From assembly GCA_902618535.1 (NCBI GenBank), contig CACNAV010000004.1, positions 1 through 64,000 of the forward strand: a stretch of 64,000 nucleotides of DNA. The letters run 5' to 3'. This DNA comes from an uncultured Alphaproteobacteria bacterium (GTDB lineage: Bacteria; Pseudomonadota; Alphaproteobacteria; Methylaequorales; Methylaequoraceae). Below the pieces are notes generated by a model that did no database searches, was not told the DNA's origin, and worked only from the letters and a program-made list of their open reading frames with translations. Of this stretch, positions 18,342-25,753 are shown one piece after another; position 1 is the first letter of the stretch; every line of letters begins with the position of its first letter. The position numbers and the translations under genes were made by a program.

Positions 18342-18398
18342 TGGTACCCCTAGTCCGACTCGAACGGATATGAACCGAAGCTCAACGGATTTTGAATC
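18342..18398 (-). repeat. tRNA-Leu 3' fragment A (outermost att scar)
   Basis: 57 bases equal to the 3' part of the tRNA-Leu at 24471-24557, from the encoded CCA to the anticodon loop, with two substitutions (GGATAT for GGACAT, AGCTC for AGTTC). It is in the same orientation as the intact tRNA. Similarity stops abruptly in the anticodon loop and is replaced by element DNA. It is the most diverged of the three fragments and lies furthest from the tRNA, as expected for the oldest integration. Confidence 0.85.
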
Positions 18399-18444
18399 AG
18401 TTGCGTTTGGTTGTAAGTCATTAATTTAAATACAAATAAATTTT

Positions 18445-18470
18445 ACTATAAAACTTTACTATCAAACTTT
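18445..18470 (+). repeat. Tandem 13-bp direct repeat in att arm
   Basis: ACTATAAAACTTT is followed immediately by ACTATCAAACTTT, one mismatch apart. The arm next to fragment C has ACTATCACACTTT at 23477-23489, and the arm next to fragment B has AATCTCACACTTT at 19173-19185, preceded by a similar 12-mer. Repeats of this size at a fixed side of an att core resemble arm-type binding sites of tyrosine integrases; that role is inferred. Confidence 0.55.
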
Positions 18471-18495
18471 TGTCTAAATTGTTAATCTATACTTC

Positions 18496-19011
18496 ATGTT
18501 AAATTTATCACTAATTAGGCATGCCAAGTCAGATTGGACTAATTTTGATGGAGACGATATGTCAAGACCTATTTCAACGAAAGGTAAAAAAAAAACTGAA
18601 AAAATACTAAAATTTTTAGAAAAAAAAGAAAAAAAAATATTATTTAAAGAAATTTTTTGTTCTCCATCGAGAAGAACCAAAGAAACATTAAAACTACTAT
18701 TAGAAAAAATTTCCAATGACCCGAAGATCTATTATTTAGACGACTTATATCATTCATCAGGAATAAATATTTTTGATACAGTTATGTTGCACGCAAAACT
18801 AAACAGAGTTTTAGTAGTATCACATGAACCTTTACTCTCTACTTCAATTGAAAGTTTTTTTAGTGGAAGCAACAATAAATATTATCAAAATGCCATTGAA
18901 GAATTTACAACTTCTGCTTGTTTTAATGTTAGCTTTAAGTGTAAAGAATGGTTTGACATTGACAAATCTATATCAAAGATAAATTTTTATATAAAACCTA
19001 AAGATTTATGA
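18496..19011 (+). CDS. sixA: SixA-like histidine phosphatase (RHG family)
   Basis: A 171-residue histidine phosphatase. The RHG-family motif is SLIRHAKSDW with nucleophilic His near residue 8; SPSRRTKET carries the second phosphate-binding Arg, and VVSHEPLLS the late catalytic His. The short, single-domain layout and RHAKSDW fit SixA, which removes phosphate from phosphohistidine on HPt or PTS proteins. It is the only gene in the innermost-left unit of the tRNA-Leu island. Confidence 0.75.
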   Translation: MLNLSLIRHAKSDWTNFDGDDMSRPISTKGKKKTEKILKFLEKKEKKILFKEIFCSPSRRTKETLKLLLEKISNDPKIYYLDDLYHSSGINIFDTVMLHAKLNRVLVVSHEPLLSTSIESFFSGSNNKYYQNAIEEFTTSACFNVSFKCKEWFDIDKSISKINFYIKPKDL

Positions 19012-19058
19012 ACCTTAAATAAGTAAATTGAAAACGGAATACTTCTTTCTAATGTGAA

Positions 19059-19116
19059 TGGTACCCCTAGTCCGACTCGAACGGACATGAACCGAAGTTC
19101 AACGGATTTTGAATCC
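19059..19116 (-). repeat. tRNA-Leu 3' fragment B
   Basis: 58 bases identical to the intact tRNA-Leu 3' part (24471 side), ending one base further than the other copies in the anticodon stem. The following arm carries TGTAAGTCA at 19129, at the same offset as in fragments A and C, then imperfect ACTCTCACAC repeats at 19161-19185. Confidence 0.88.
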
Positions 19117-19207
19117 ATTCGGTCCCTCTGTAAGTCAATGTGAGTATGGTTTTTAAATTCACTCTCACACACAATCTCACACTTTTATACTCAAAAACCT
19201 TCAATTT

Positions 19208-19236
19208 AACTTCTGTTAATACTAACAGAAGTTTTT
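19208..19236 (+). terminator. Rho-independent terminator
   Basis: A perfect 11-bp stem (AACTTCTGTTA pairing with TAACAGAAGTT) with a 4-base loop is followed by TTTTT. On the plus strand it would end transcription coming from sixA across the att site; on the minus strand it lies 58 bp past the stop of the Pycsar-like gene with a weaker T-run. Confidence 0.75.
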
Positions 19237-19293
19237 ACTAATAATTATCTTTTACATAATAATGATTCGGTAAATACTAGGAATTAATCATTT

Positions 19294-19842
19294 TTAGCTT
19301 TTGTTAAGGAAAACTAAAATTATTAAAATCACTGCAGGAACAATTCCAAGAATTGCTAGCATATATGAAATACTTAAATATTTATATTTTTCCTTAAGAA
19401 CAAACCCTATTTGATAAAAATCAATAAGCAATAGTTCATATACTCTTTTAGGACTTCTAATCTGTTCAAGCATATACTTAACATATGTATCCTCGCTAAT
19501 ATTTGAAGATTCCATAAAAAATAAAGGATTTTTACTTTTACTTATATCCTGATTTTTTTTTTCCTTAACTAATCTTGGTGTAATAACCCAAACAGCAAAG
19601 AGTAGAGAAATTAGCTCTAACAATGAAAAACACAAAATTAAAAAATTTTGTGTATTTGAATTATTTTGATAGTCGTATTTAAAAAAATTAGATGCGATTA
19701 TACTTAGACCAATTATGATTACGCCCATCAGTATGTTGGCTTTCTGATCAGCTAGGGAGATTAATTGAACTTGCTTTTGATGAATTGTTCGAAGCATCCC
19801 AATTGTTTCTTTGTCTATATTATCAGATTTTACAGAAGCCAT
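19294..19842 (-). CDS. Pycsar-effector-like membrane protein (DUF5706 type)
   Basis: A 182-residue membrane protein. The N-terminal amphipathic stretch with HQKQVQLISLADQKANILMG (residues 21-40) matches the L-x-D-x-K-A-N signature of the DUF5706/PycTM family; TM helices lie at about 36-54, 66-88 and 155-178. In Pycsar antiphage systems such proteins respond to cCMP or cUMP made by a neighbouring cyclase and damage the membrane. No nucleotide cyclase is visible here, so it is an orphan effector, a remnant, or a family member with another role. Family call is from motif memory, not a search. Confidence 0.55.
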   Translation of the reverse strand: MASVKSDNIDKETIGMLRTIHQKQVQLISLADQKANILMGVIIIGLSIIASNFFKYDYQNNSNTQNFLILCFSLLELISLLFAVWVITPRLVKEKKNQDISKSKNPLFFMESSNISEDTYVKYMLEQIRSPKRVYELLLIDFYQIGFVLKEKYKYLSISYMLAILGIVPAVILIILVFLNKS

Positions 19843-20002
19843 TACTAATAATGTTATAATTTTGTTACAGTTTTATGAATTAAGATTCAACTAGAAAGCT
19901 TCACCCTCCACTCAAACTTTTTTGCCATAAATATTTTATAAAACTGAAACAAATATTCATTATTCAACTTGTAGTTAGTAATAGTTAGACTTATTACAAA
20001 AT

Positions 20003-20953
20003 ATGCCGTTTCGATTTAAAAAAAACAATCAAGAAAATAACCAAGGTCCAAGGTTTAGTAATAGAATTGAAAAAATTAAAATAATTCTAAAGAAAGTTAA
20101 ATTTGTTGCTAAGAACGTAATTTATGTAAGAAGTTGGTCTAGGAATTCTAGATTATTGGGGAAAATAAAAACTGAAAATAATTTTTCCACCCACTCCAGA
20201 ACACTAAATTTCAATCAAGGTTCTATTGAGTTAAAAATAATTGACGATACAGATAAATTAATACACAAAGTTAAGAAACTACGATACGAAACTTTTTTTG
20301 GTGAATCAGAAAAAAATAATTACGACTCAGATGAATTTGATAAATTATGTGACCATTTAGTAGCAATTGATAAATCAATTTCTGATGATTTCGTAGTGGG
20401 AACATATAGGTTACTTTTAAAACCAAGATTTGTGAAATCACAAAGATTCTACAGCCAAACAGAGTTTAATATTTCTAAGTTAACCAAAAAAAATTCTTTA
20501 ACTCTTTTAGAAGCGGGCAGATCATGTGTTCATAAAAATTATAGGGATGGAAAAATAATAAAACTATTATGGAGGGGGCTTGCTACTTATATTGCTAAAA
20601 ATAAAGTTGATATAGTTTTTGGCTGTGCAAGCTTCCCCTCAAGTAATCATAATTTGTTTAGAAATCAACTTTCATACTTAAGACACTTTCATTCATCCCC
20701 ACATCATTTGAAAACAACCCCCCTAAAGCAATTAAAAGTAAATTTTAAACCAATTAAGAAAAAATTGCTCGACTCTGATGAAGAGTTTAGAAAGCTACCC
20801 CCTTTGATTAAAGCTTACATCAGAGTTGGAGCATTTGTAGGTTCTGGTGCAATTGTGGATAAAGAATTTAATACTACTGATGTCCTAGTTATATTAGAAG
20901 CAAAAAAAATCCAAAAAAAATACTCTAAACTATATTTAAAAAATATACATTAA
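20003..20953 (+). CDS. olsB: L-ornithine N-alpha-acyltransferase OlsB
   Basis: A 316-residue GNAT-fold acyltransferase with the OlsB hallmarks: HLVAID, VVGTYRLL, FNISKL (FDLS-like), LEAGRSCVH followed by an R-x-G, LLWRGLATYI and VFGCASFPS. It moves a 3-hydroxyacyl chain from ACP to the alpha-amino group of ornithine, the first step of ornithine-lipid synthesis. The N-terminal 60 basic residues are longer than in many homologues. The stop overlaps the start of olsA (TAATG), so the two are coupled. Confidence 0.88.
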   Translation: MPFRFKKNNQENNQGPRFSNRIEKIKIILKKVKFVAKNVIYVRSWSRNSRLLGKIKTENNFSTHSRTLNFNQGSIELKIIDDTDKLIHKVKKLRYETFFGESEKNNYDSDEFDKLCDHLVAIDKSISDDFVVGTYRLLLKPRFVKSQRFYSQTEFNISKLTKKNSLTLLEAGRSCVHKNYRDGKIIKLLWRGLATYIAKNKVDIVFGCASFPSSNHNLFRNQLSYLRHFHSSPHHLKTTPLKQLKVNFKPIKKKLLDSDEEFRKLPPLIKAYIRVGAFVGSGAIVDKEFNTTDVLVILEAKKIQKKYSKLYLKNIH

Positions 20954-21771
20954 TGCTTTACTCACCAATACTATCAACTCTAAGACTAGCAATATTGATT
21001 CCATGGATTTTATTTATTTCATCAATCCATTTGATTGCTTCTTTAATTTCTAAAAAATTTTTTTCTTTTTTCTTTCGTTTATTTTTTAAGGGTATAATAA
21101 ACATAATTGGAGTTAAAGTTAATGTTTCTGGTTTGCAGGAGAAAAGAAAGACTTTATTTGTTTCAAATCATATATCTTACCTCGATATAATAGTATATGG
21201 ATCACTAATAAATACAGTTTTTGTCGCTAAGTCAGAAATTAAAAAATGGCCAATAATTAATAAACTTTGTATTATTGCAAAAACAATATTTGTAGAAAGA
21301 AATAATATTAGATCATTAAGAAATCAAATTTCATTAATTGAAAAATCTCTTCAAAAAGATACTAATGTACTTTTTTTTCCAGAGGGAACATCCAGTGACG
21401 GATCTAACGTTCTCAGGTTTAAGAGCTCTTTATTTTCCATAGTTGATTCAAAGGGTCTAGGAGATTTTTACATCCAACCCATTTCACTATCATATAATAA
21501 ACTTGATGGTCTCCCAATGAATAAATTTTATAAACCCTTCTTGGCTTGGTTTGGAGGAATGGCTCTATTTTCTCATCTTTGGAAATTCTTAGGCTTGGGC
21601 ACAAGTGAAGTTAAAGTTACCTTTCATAAAGCTAAAAAGTTTTCTTCATTCTCAAATAGAAAAGATGCATGCTTTTTTTGTTATGAAAAAATATCTGAAC
21701 AACTTAATAATGACCATCGTTCTCTAGAGATTAATAATAAACTCAAACTTCATGAACTAAAATTCTTGTAA
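20953..21771 (+). CDS. olsA: Lyso-ornithine lipid O-acyltransferase OlsA
   Basis: A 272-residue PlsC-family membrane acyltransferase: N-terminal hydrophobic anchor (about residues 10-50), catalytic H-X4-D box SNHISYLDI, FPEGTSSDG as motif III, and the P-I-S motif later. Directly following olsB with a 1-bp overlap, it is assigned to the second step, acylating the 3-hydroxyl of lyso-ornithine lipid. Genuine lysophosphatidate acyltransferase is the alternative, but a separate plsC is present at 41228. Confidence 0.85.
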   Translation: MLYSPILSTLRLAILIPWILFISSIHLIASLISKKFFSFFFRLFFKGIINIIGVKVNVSGLQEKRKTLFVSNHISYLDIIVYGSLINTVFVAKSEIKKWPIINKLCIIAKTIFVERNNIRSLRNQISLIEKSLQKDTNVLFFPEGTSSDGSNVLRFKSSLFSIVDSKGLGDFYIQPISLSYNKLDGLPMNKFYKPFLAWFGGMALFSHLWKFLGLGTSEVKVTFHKAKKFSSFSNRKDACFFCYEKISEQLNNDHRSLEINNKLKLHELKFL

Positions 21772-21867
21772 AAAATTAACCAAGTTATTTTTTTTTGTTA
21801 CAACATTGTGAAATTATTAAAGATTTAAATTTTTATTTAATTTACCTGCAAATATAATGATTAAAGA

Positions 21868-23325
21868 TTAATTAATATTTGAATTTTTTATTGCATAATT
21901 AATAATGTGAAATAAAAAATTCTGCTCAATAGTTCCATTTAATAGAAATGAAAAAGGACCGGAGGCATATGCAACTACATCTAAACCAGAATGAGATTCT
22001 TTAAAAAGTGGTATAAGAGCTTCATGGTCAAATTCAATATCATCATAATCAAAATCAGATAACCTTTTTCGAAAAGCATATTGTAAAAAATATTTTTTTT
22101 CAAAAACACTTCCAGGTCCATTCAGGTAGTTTACAACTGAAAAAGGTTTCCCGTCTAAACCTAAATTAGGTTTACTTTGATGTTTAGATTCTTTGGGGTT
22201 AATTCTATAACATATACCATTTACTTTTGATCCTCTTCCACAATACCCATTGACACCAAGAGAATGAGCATGGTCAGCGGTAACGATTAACAACGTTTCT
22301 TGTAGATTTACTTTTTGAATTATATTTTGAATAAGTTTATTGAATTGTTGGGTTTGTCTGAGAACGTAATTTAGTTTTCCTGCATGATGTCCGTGATCAA
22401 TTCTTCCGGCCTCTATTAATAGGTAATAACCATTTTTGTTTTTATTAAGATATTCAATAGCTAAATTTGATAAATCTAAAAGAGAAGGTTTGTTTTCTTC
22501 CTTTGCTAAATAAGGAAAATGCGAATCAGCAAAAAGACCGATTAATCTTTTTTTAGTATCAATTTTATAGTTTTGGAAGTCATTTTCATTATTTAGATAA
22601 ATTCCCCCGCTATTTTTAAATTCCTCAATCAGGTTTCTTGAATCAGTTCTTTTTCCTTTTTGACTGACAATTTCTAAAGGTAAGAAATGTCTTTTGCCAC
22701 CACCTAATGCAAGATCAATATCAGAATTGATCAACTGCAAAGCTATATCATCTTGTGAACAATCTTTAGGAACTTTGGAGTCATCTTCCCAATTTCTGTC
22801 AAACGAGTGGGCGTATAACGCCGCGGGAGTTGCGTGCGTTATTCTAGTATTTGTAACAACTCCAACACTCTTATCTAATTTTTTAAATATATCACTAATA
22901 CTTTCCACTTCAGTTCTTTTGGACATGCAATCGCCACGTATAGAACTATCTGTTAGTCCAATAATTCCAGATTTAGTTTTAATACCACTATGTATTGCTG
23001 TTGATGTTCCTGCAGAATCTGGCGTTTGTCCATTAGTAGTGTAAGTTTTTATTAAAGCCAAATGGTCTAATTTTTCGTGTGGTAAAACAAATTCATCTCC
23101 AAGTCCACCATTTATTTGTCCTTGATTCAATCTGTTAATATAGTTTGTAGTAATGCCATAACCATCACCAACGATAACAATCACATTTTTAGCTTTGTTC
23201 TTATTAATTTTTTTTTGAATTTGATTTTTAATAAATGATTGACCATCATTAAAACTTTGATAATTCTTTTGTGGGTTAGCTGATAATTGACTAAAGGTTA
23301 TTAAAAATAATAATAAAAAAAACAT
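21868..23325 (-). CDS. phoA: Alkaline phosphatase (PhoA family)
   Basis: A 485-residue secreted enzyme. A signal peptide covers about residues 1-17 (hydrophobic LLLFLITFSQLSA). Metal ligand Asp is in IVGDGYG (about 52-58), the nucleophile Ser104 in PDSAGTSTA, and metal-binding residues in GRIDHGHH and TADHAHSLG. It hydrolyses phosphomonoesters in the periplasm and releases phosphate. Convergent with olsA, it forms with olsBA the cargo of island unit 2. I see no convincing Pho box upstream. Confidence 0.9.
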   Translation of the reverse strand: MFFLLLFLITFSQLSANPQKNYQSFNDGQSFIKNQIQKKINKNKAKNVIVIVGDGYGITTNYINRLNQGQINGGLGDEFVLPHEKLDHLALIKTYTTNGQTPDSAGTSTAIHSGIKTKSGIIGLTDSSIRGDCMSKRTEVESISDIFKKLDKSVGVVTNTRITHATPAALYAHSFDRNWEDDSKVPKDCSQDDIALQLINSDIDLALGGGKRHFLPLEIVSQKGKRTDSRNLIEEFKNSGGIYLNNENDFQNYKIDTKKRLIGLFADSHFPYLAKEENKPSLLDLSNLAIEYLNKNKNGYYLLIEAGRIDHGHHAGKLNYVLRQTQQFNKLIQNIIQKVNLQETLLIVTADHAHSLGVNGYCGRGSKVNGICYRINPKESKHQSKPNLGLDGKPFSVVNYLNGPGSVFEKKYFLQYAFRKRLSDFDYDDIEFDHEALIPLFKESHSGLDVVAYASGPFSFLLNGTIEQNFLFHIINYAIKNSNIN

Positions 23326-23373
23326 ATTTAAATATAAACTTTAAATATTACAAATTTAAGAAAAATAATTTCA

Positions 23374-23430
23374 TGGTACCCCTAGTCCGACTCGAACGGA
23401 CATGAACCGAAGTTCAACGGATTTTGAATC
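23374..23430 (-). repeat. tRNA-Leu 3' fragment C
   Basis: 57 bases identical to the 3' part of the intact tRNA-Leu. Divergence starts after GAATC in the anticodon loop. Its arm (AGTTACGTTG, TGTAAGTCA at 23444, ACTATCACACTTT at 23477) is clearly related to the arm beside fragment A. The rest of the gap to 23614 holds nothing I can identify. Confidence 0.88.
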
Positions 23431-23614
23431 AGTTACGTTGGTGTGTAAGTCATTGAATTAAGTACATATAAATTTTACTATCACACTTTTTTTTTCAAAA
23501 TCTCTAAAAATATTCCTATGAATGTTAAATCAATCACCTTAAAAATCAAGGGGGTAGGGTTGTATCTTTAAGTAGAGTTAATTGAGTTTTTATAGATTAG
23601 GAATTACTATTTTT

Positions 23615-24448
23615 TTAAATAGCAAAATGCACATAATCATTACTTAAGTTAGCTAAAATATTTTTATTAGAATCATATACACAATATTGTTTAAATGTAT
23701 TTAGAAAAAAACTCACATTTCTCTTTTTATAATTTTGGGGAGGATTAAAAATTAATCCAGTAGAAGTATTTGTTTTTTCTTCATATTTTTTTTCATATAT
23801 TTTGAATACTTCACAGTTATTTAAATGCAAAGAAATTTCTGGGACCTTATAACCTGCTATTAATTTTATTGGCGAACGAGCTTGGTGATTTTTAGTCCAT
23901 TTATATCCAGTTTCATTTCTTTCCTTTAATGAGAAATTTTTAGCTTTTTTTACAATAAATGAATTTTCAATACCAACAAGAGAAATCAGTTTGCCTTTTT
24001 TACAATCAAACCCGGCATATATTAACATCTGCAGAAAAACAGGTAAAATAGTCGACAATATATGTCCTTCAACAAATCTTTCTGCAGGATGTTTTGGCGC
24101 TGTAATAACTAAGTCCCCTTCATCTTTGAGAGAATCAAAAATTTTATCAAGAAAGAATCCTGGATTTCTTTGGTGTTCTATAACATGAGAACAAAAAATT
24201 AAATCATATTTTTTTTTAAATTCATGGTTATTAAAATCTCCTATGAATTCGGCATTTTTTTCATATTTATCAATTATATCAACAGATAGGCCATATGACC
24301 TCATAATACTTGTATGACCACCTAAAGAACCACCTATATCTAATGCTCTGAAATTATTTTTGAAGTTTTTTTTTGAAATTAAATATTCCAGTAATGCAAT
24401 ACCACTCCAATCTAATGTAATATCTTTAGTCACACTGTGAATGAGCAA
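23615..24448 (-). CDS. Class I SAM-dependent methyltransferase (copy 3, in island)
   Basis: A paralogue of the genes at 1789 and 2645 with an intact motif I (LDIGGSLGGH), acidic IIDKYEKNAEF, and FCSHVIEHQRNPGFFLDKIFD-type core; the C-terminal family-specific part KWTKNHQARSPIKLIAG is also kept. The TTG at 24448 overlaps a possible promoter -12 element; alignment with copy 1 favours the GTG at 24433 (V-T-K-D aligned with V-S-N-D) as start. The gene lies just downstream of tRNA-Leu on the same strand and may also be read from the tRNA promoter. Confidence 0.72.
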   Translation of the reverse strand: MLIHSVTKDITLDWSGIALLEYLISKKNFKNNFRALDIGGSLGGHTSIMRSYGLSVDIIDKYEKNAEFIGDFNNHEFKKKYDLIFCSHVIEHQRNPGFFLDKIFDSLKDEGDLVITAPKHPAERFVEGHILSTILPVFLQMLIYAGFDCKKGKLISLVGIENSFIVKKAKNFSLKERNETGYKWTKNHQARSPIKLIAGYKVPEISLHLNNCEVFKIYEKKYEEKTNTSTGLIFNPPQNYKKRNVSFFLNTFKQYCVYDSNKNILANLSNDYVHFAI

Positions 24449-24459
24449 ATATTATACCA
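24445..24459 (-). promoter_or_regulatory. Ambiguous promoter before island methyltransferase
   Basis: The minus strand reads TGGTATAATATTTGC. It has GG and GC at sigma-54 spacing but two mismatches to TGGCAC; it also contains a perfect sigma-70 -10 box TATAAT. If read as sigma-54 the start would fall at about 24433, on the GTG codon, mirroring copy 1. The sigma-70 reading is at least as likely. Confidence 0.25.
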
Positions 24460-24470
24460 TAATCACTAAA

Positions 24471-24557
24471 TGGTACCCCTAGTCCGACTCGAACGGACAT
24501 GAACCGAAGTTCAACGGATTTTGAATCCGTCGCGTCTACCAATTCCGCCATAGGGGC
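24471..24557 (-). tRNA. tRNA-Leu (anticodon CAA)
   Basis: An 87-nt tRNA with an encoded CCA. Acceptor stem GCCCCTA pairs with TAGGGGT (one G-T pair), the D region is TGGCGGAATTGGTAGACGC, and the anticodon stem-loop GGATTCAAAATCC reads CAA at 24521-24523. A long class II variable arm and the T-loop GTTCGAGTC follow. It decodes UUG. Its 3' half is repeated three times to the left, so it is the integration target of the island. Confidence 0.96.
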
Positions 24558-24604
24558 AAGTAATATAACATACAATTTATACATTTTAATGTTATAAGGT
24601 AAAG

Positions 24605-25186
24605 GTGAGAAAAATATATGATAGTATTATGTATCGTAGCATAAAGCTGTGTGAAAAAAAAAATTCAGAATTTTACCTTTATTTTATTTCACTTATTGAA
24701 TCTATTTTTTTTCCAATTCCCACGGATATTTTTTTGTTTCCATACATTCTAGCAAAAAAAAAAAATTATATTAAAATAGCAATTAGTATCACTATTTTTT
24801 CAGTCTTGGGAGGTGTCATTGCCTACTTTCTAGGTAATTTTTTATGGAATATAATTTCACCAACATTGTCTGAGTATTACCCAGGATTTATTTTTAAATT
24901 AAATAATTTTACGAACCAATATTTAGAGGTTGGAATAATTTTGATTGTAATTGGAGGGTTTTCCCCATTTCCTTACAAAATAACTTGTCTTGGTTCTGGA
25001 ATAATTGGAATAAATATCTTTATTTTTATTTTTTTTTCTTTTGTTTCGAGATTCTTAAGATTTTTCTTAGTATCATTTTTTGTTTACAAATATGGTGAGA
25101 AAACACAAATAATAGTTGGTAAATATATAAACTTTATAAGCTTTATATTTGTTGCATTTTTATTAGTTTATTTAATTTATCTTTGA
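24605..25186 (+). CDS. YqaA/DedA-family (SNARE-associated) membrane protein
   Basis: A 193-residue polytopic membrane protein with about five hydrophobic segments. The segment SLIESIFFPIPTDIFLFP and the later GGFSPFPYKITCLGSG are the two re-entrant-loop signatures of the VTT/DedA superfamily, here of the short YqaA type. DedA proteins help recycle undecaprenyl phosphate or scramble lipids. GTG at 24605 follows AAGG; ATG at 24629 is the alternative. It lies directly right of tRNA-Leu, divergent from it. Confidence 0.75.
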   Translation: MRKIYDSIMYRSIKLCEKKNSEFYLYFISLIESIFFPIPTDIFLFPYILAKKKNYIKIAISITIFSVLGGVIAYFLGNFLWNIISPTLSEYYPGFIFKLNNFTNQYLEVGIILIVIGGFSPFPYKITCLGSGIIGINIFIFIFFSFVSRFLRFFLVSFFVYKYGEKTQIIVGKYINFISFIFVAFLLVYLIYL

Positions 25187-25267
25187 AAATGAAAAAAATA
25201 TTTAAAACTTAATATTAATAATGTTCCAAAAAAAATATTTAGAATAACTTACGTTATAATTGAGAAT

Positions 25268-25753
25268 ATGAATCATTTAAAACAACTTACTCACAATAGA
25301 ATATTTCAGATATCTTTGTTAAGTACATTGATAATTATTTTAGCCTACATTGTAGAAATTTTTGCCAAGGTTCCTCCCTGCGAACTATGTATCTACCAAA
25401 GAATTCCATATTTTCTTGTAGTTTTTTTTGGAGTTATATTTTTTATTTTAAAAAAAGAAAAAGTATTTCTTTTGTTTGCATTAATTCTTTTTATAGTTAA
25501 TTTTTTACTTTCTTTTTTTCATAGTCTAGTAGAAAGAGGGTTTGTTAATTACAGTAGTAGTTGCACTTCTAATAATAATAACTTTGAAGATATTGAATCT
25601 CTCAGACAATCTTTAGAAAATACTCCTATAGCGAAATGTGATGAGATAATTTTTTCTGTAATGGGATTGTCTTTAGCAAATATCAACCTTATTGTTTTAA
25701 CTTTACTGATAATTATTAATATTTTATTTATAGTAAGAAATGAAAAAATTTGA
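25268..25753 (+). CDS. dsbB: Disulfide bond formation protein DsbB
   Basis: A 161-residue inner-membrane protein with four TM helices. The first cysteine pair is CELC in PPCELCIYQRIPY, the second pair is split across the periplasmic loop (SSSCTS and IAKCDE). It reoxidises DsbA and passes electrons to quinone. The start of coq7 overlaps its end by 14 bp, and a shared quinone link makes the pairing sensible. Confidence 0.88.
   Translation: MNHLKQLTHNRIFQISLLSTLIIILAYIVEIFAKVPPCELCIYQRIPYFLVVFFGVIFFILKKEKVFLLFALILFIVNFLLSFFHSLVERGFVNYSSSCTSNNNNFEDIESLRQSLENTPIAKCDEIIFSVMGLSLANINLIVLTLLIIINILFIVRNEKI

Larger units (their letters stand above)
18399..19115. mobile_element. tRNA-bounded integrated unit 1 (oldest), cargo sixA
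   Basis: Between the crossover point of fragment A and that of fragment B lies a 0.7-kb unit: an att arm (TGTAAGTCA at 18412, tandem 13-mers at 18445), one phosphatase gene, and a tRNA 3' half (fragment B). It has no integrase, so it would have to be mobilised in trans or is a decayed remnant. Confidence 0.6.
19117..23430. mobile_element. tRNA-bounded integrated unit 2, cargo Pycsar-like effector, olsBA, phoA
   Basis: A 4.3-kb unit between the crossover points of fragments B and C. It contains an att arm, a terminator, a DUF5706-type membrane protein, ornithine-lipid genes olsB-olsA, alkaline phosphatase, and at its far end tRNA fragment C. There is no integrase or transposase. The cargo is coherent for phosphate limitation: a phosphorus-free membrane lipid and a phosphate-scavenging enzyme. 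Confidence 0.6.
23431..24527. mobile_element. tRNA-bounded integrated unit 3 (youngest), cargo methyltransferase
   Basis: A 1.1-kb unit between fragment C and the anticodon loop of the intact tRNA-Leu; under the usual model its right end supplied the present 3' half of the tRNA. It contains an att arm like that of unit 1 and one gene, the third copy of the methyltransferase family found at 1789-3454. There is no integrase. Confidence 0.55.

Noticed and set aside
18987-19172. A 61-codon minus-strand open frame across tRNA fragment B
   Set aside because: It is made of the tRNA 3' fragment and att arm sequence; similar frames arise wherever that repeat lies, and there is no protein signal.
19921-20002. 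Possible Pho box upstream of olsB (TTGCCATAAATATTTTAT)
   Set aside because: Only half of the direct-repeat consensus is recognisable and the spacing is wrong; AT-rich background explains it.
18322-24604. Integrase, transposase or phage genes within the tRNA-Leu island
   Set aside because: All long open frames in the island were assigned to other families; no tyrosine recombinase, serine recombinase or phage structural gene is present.
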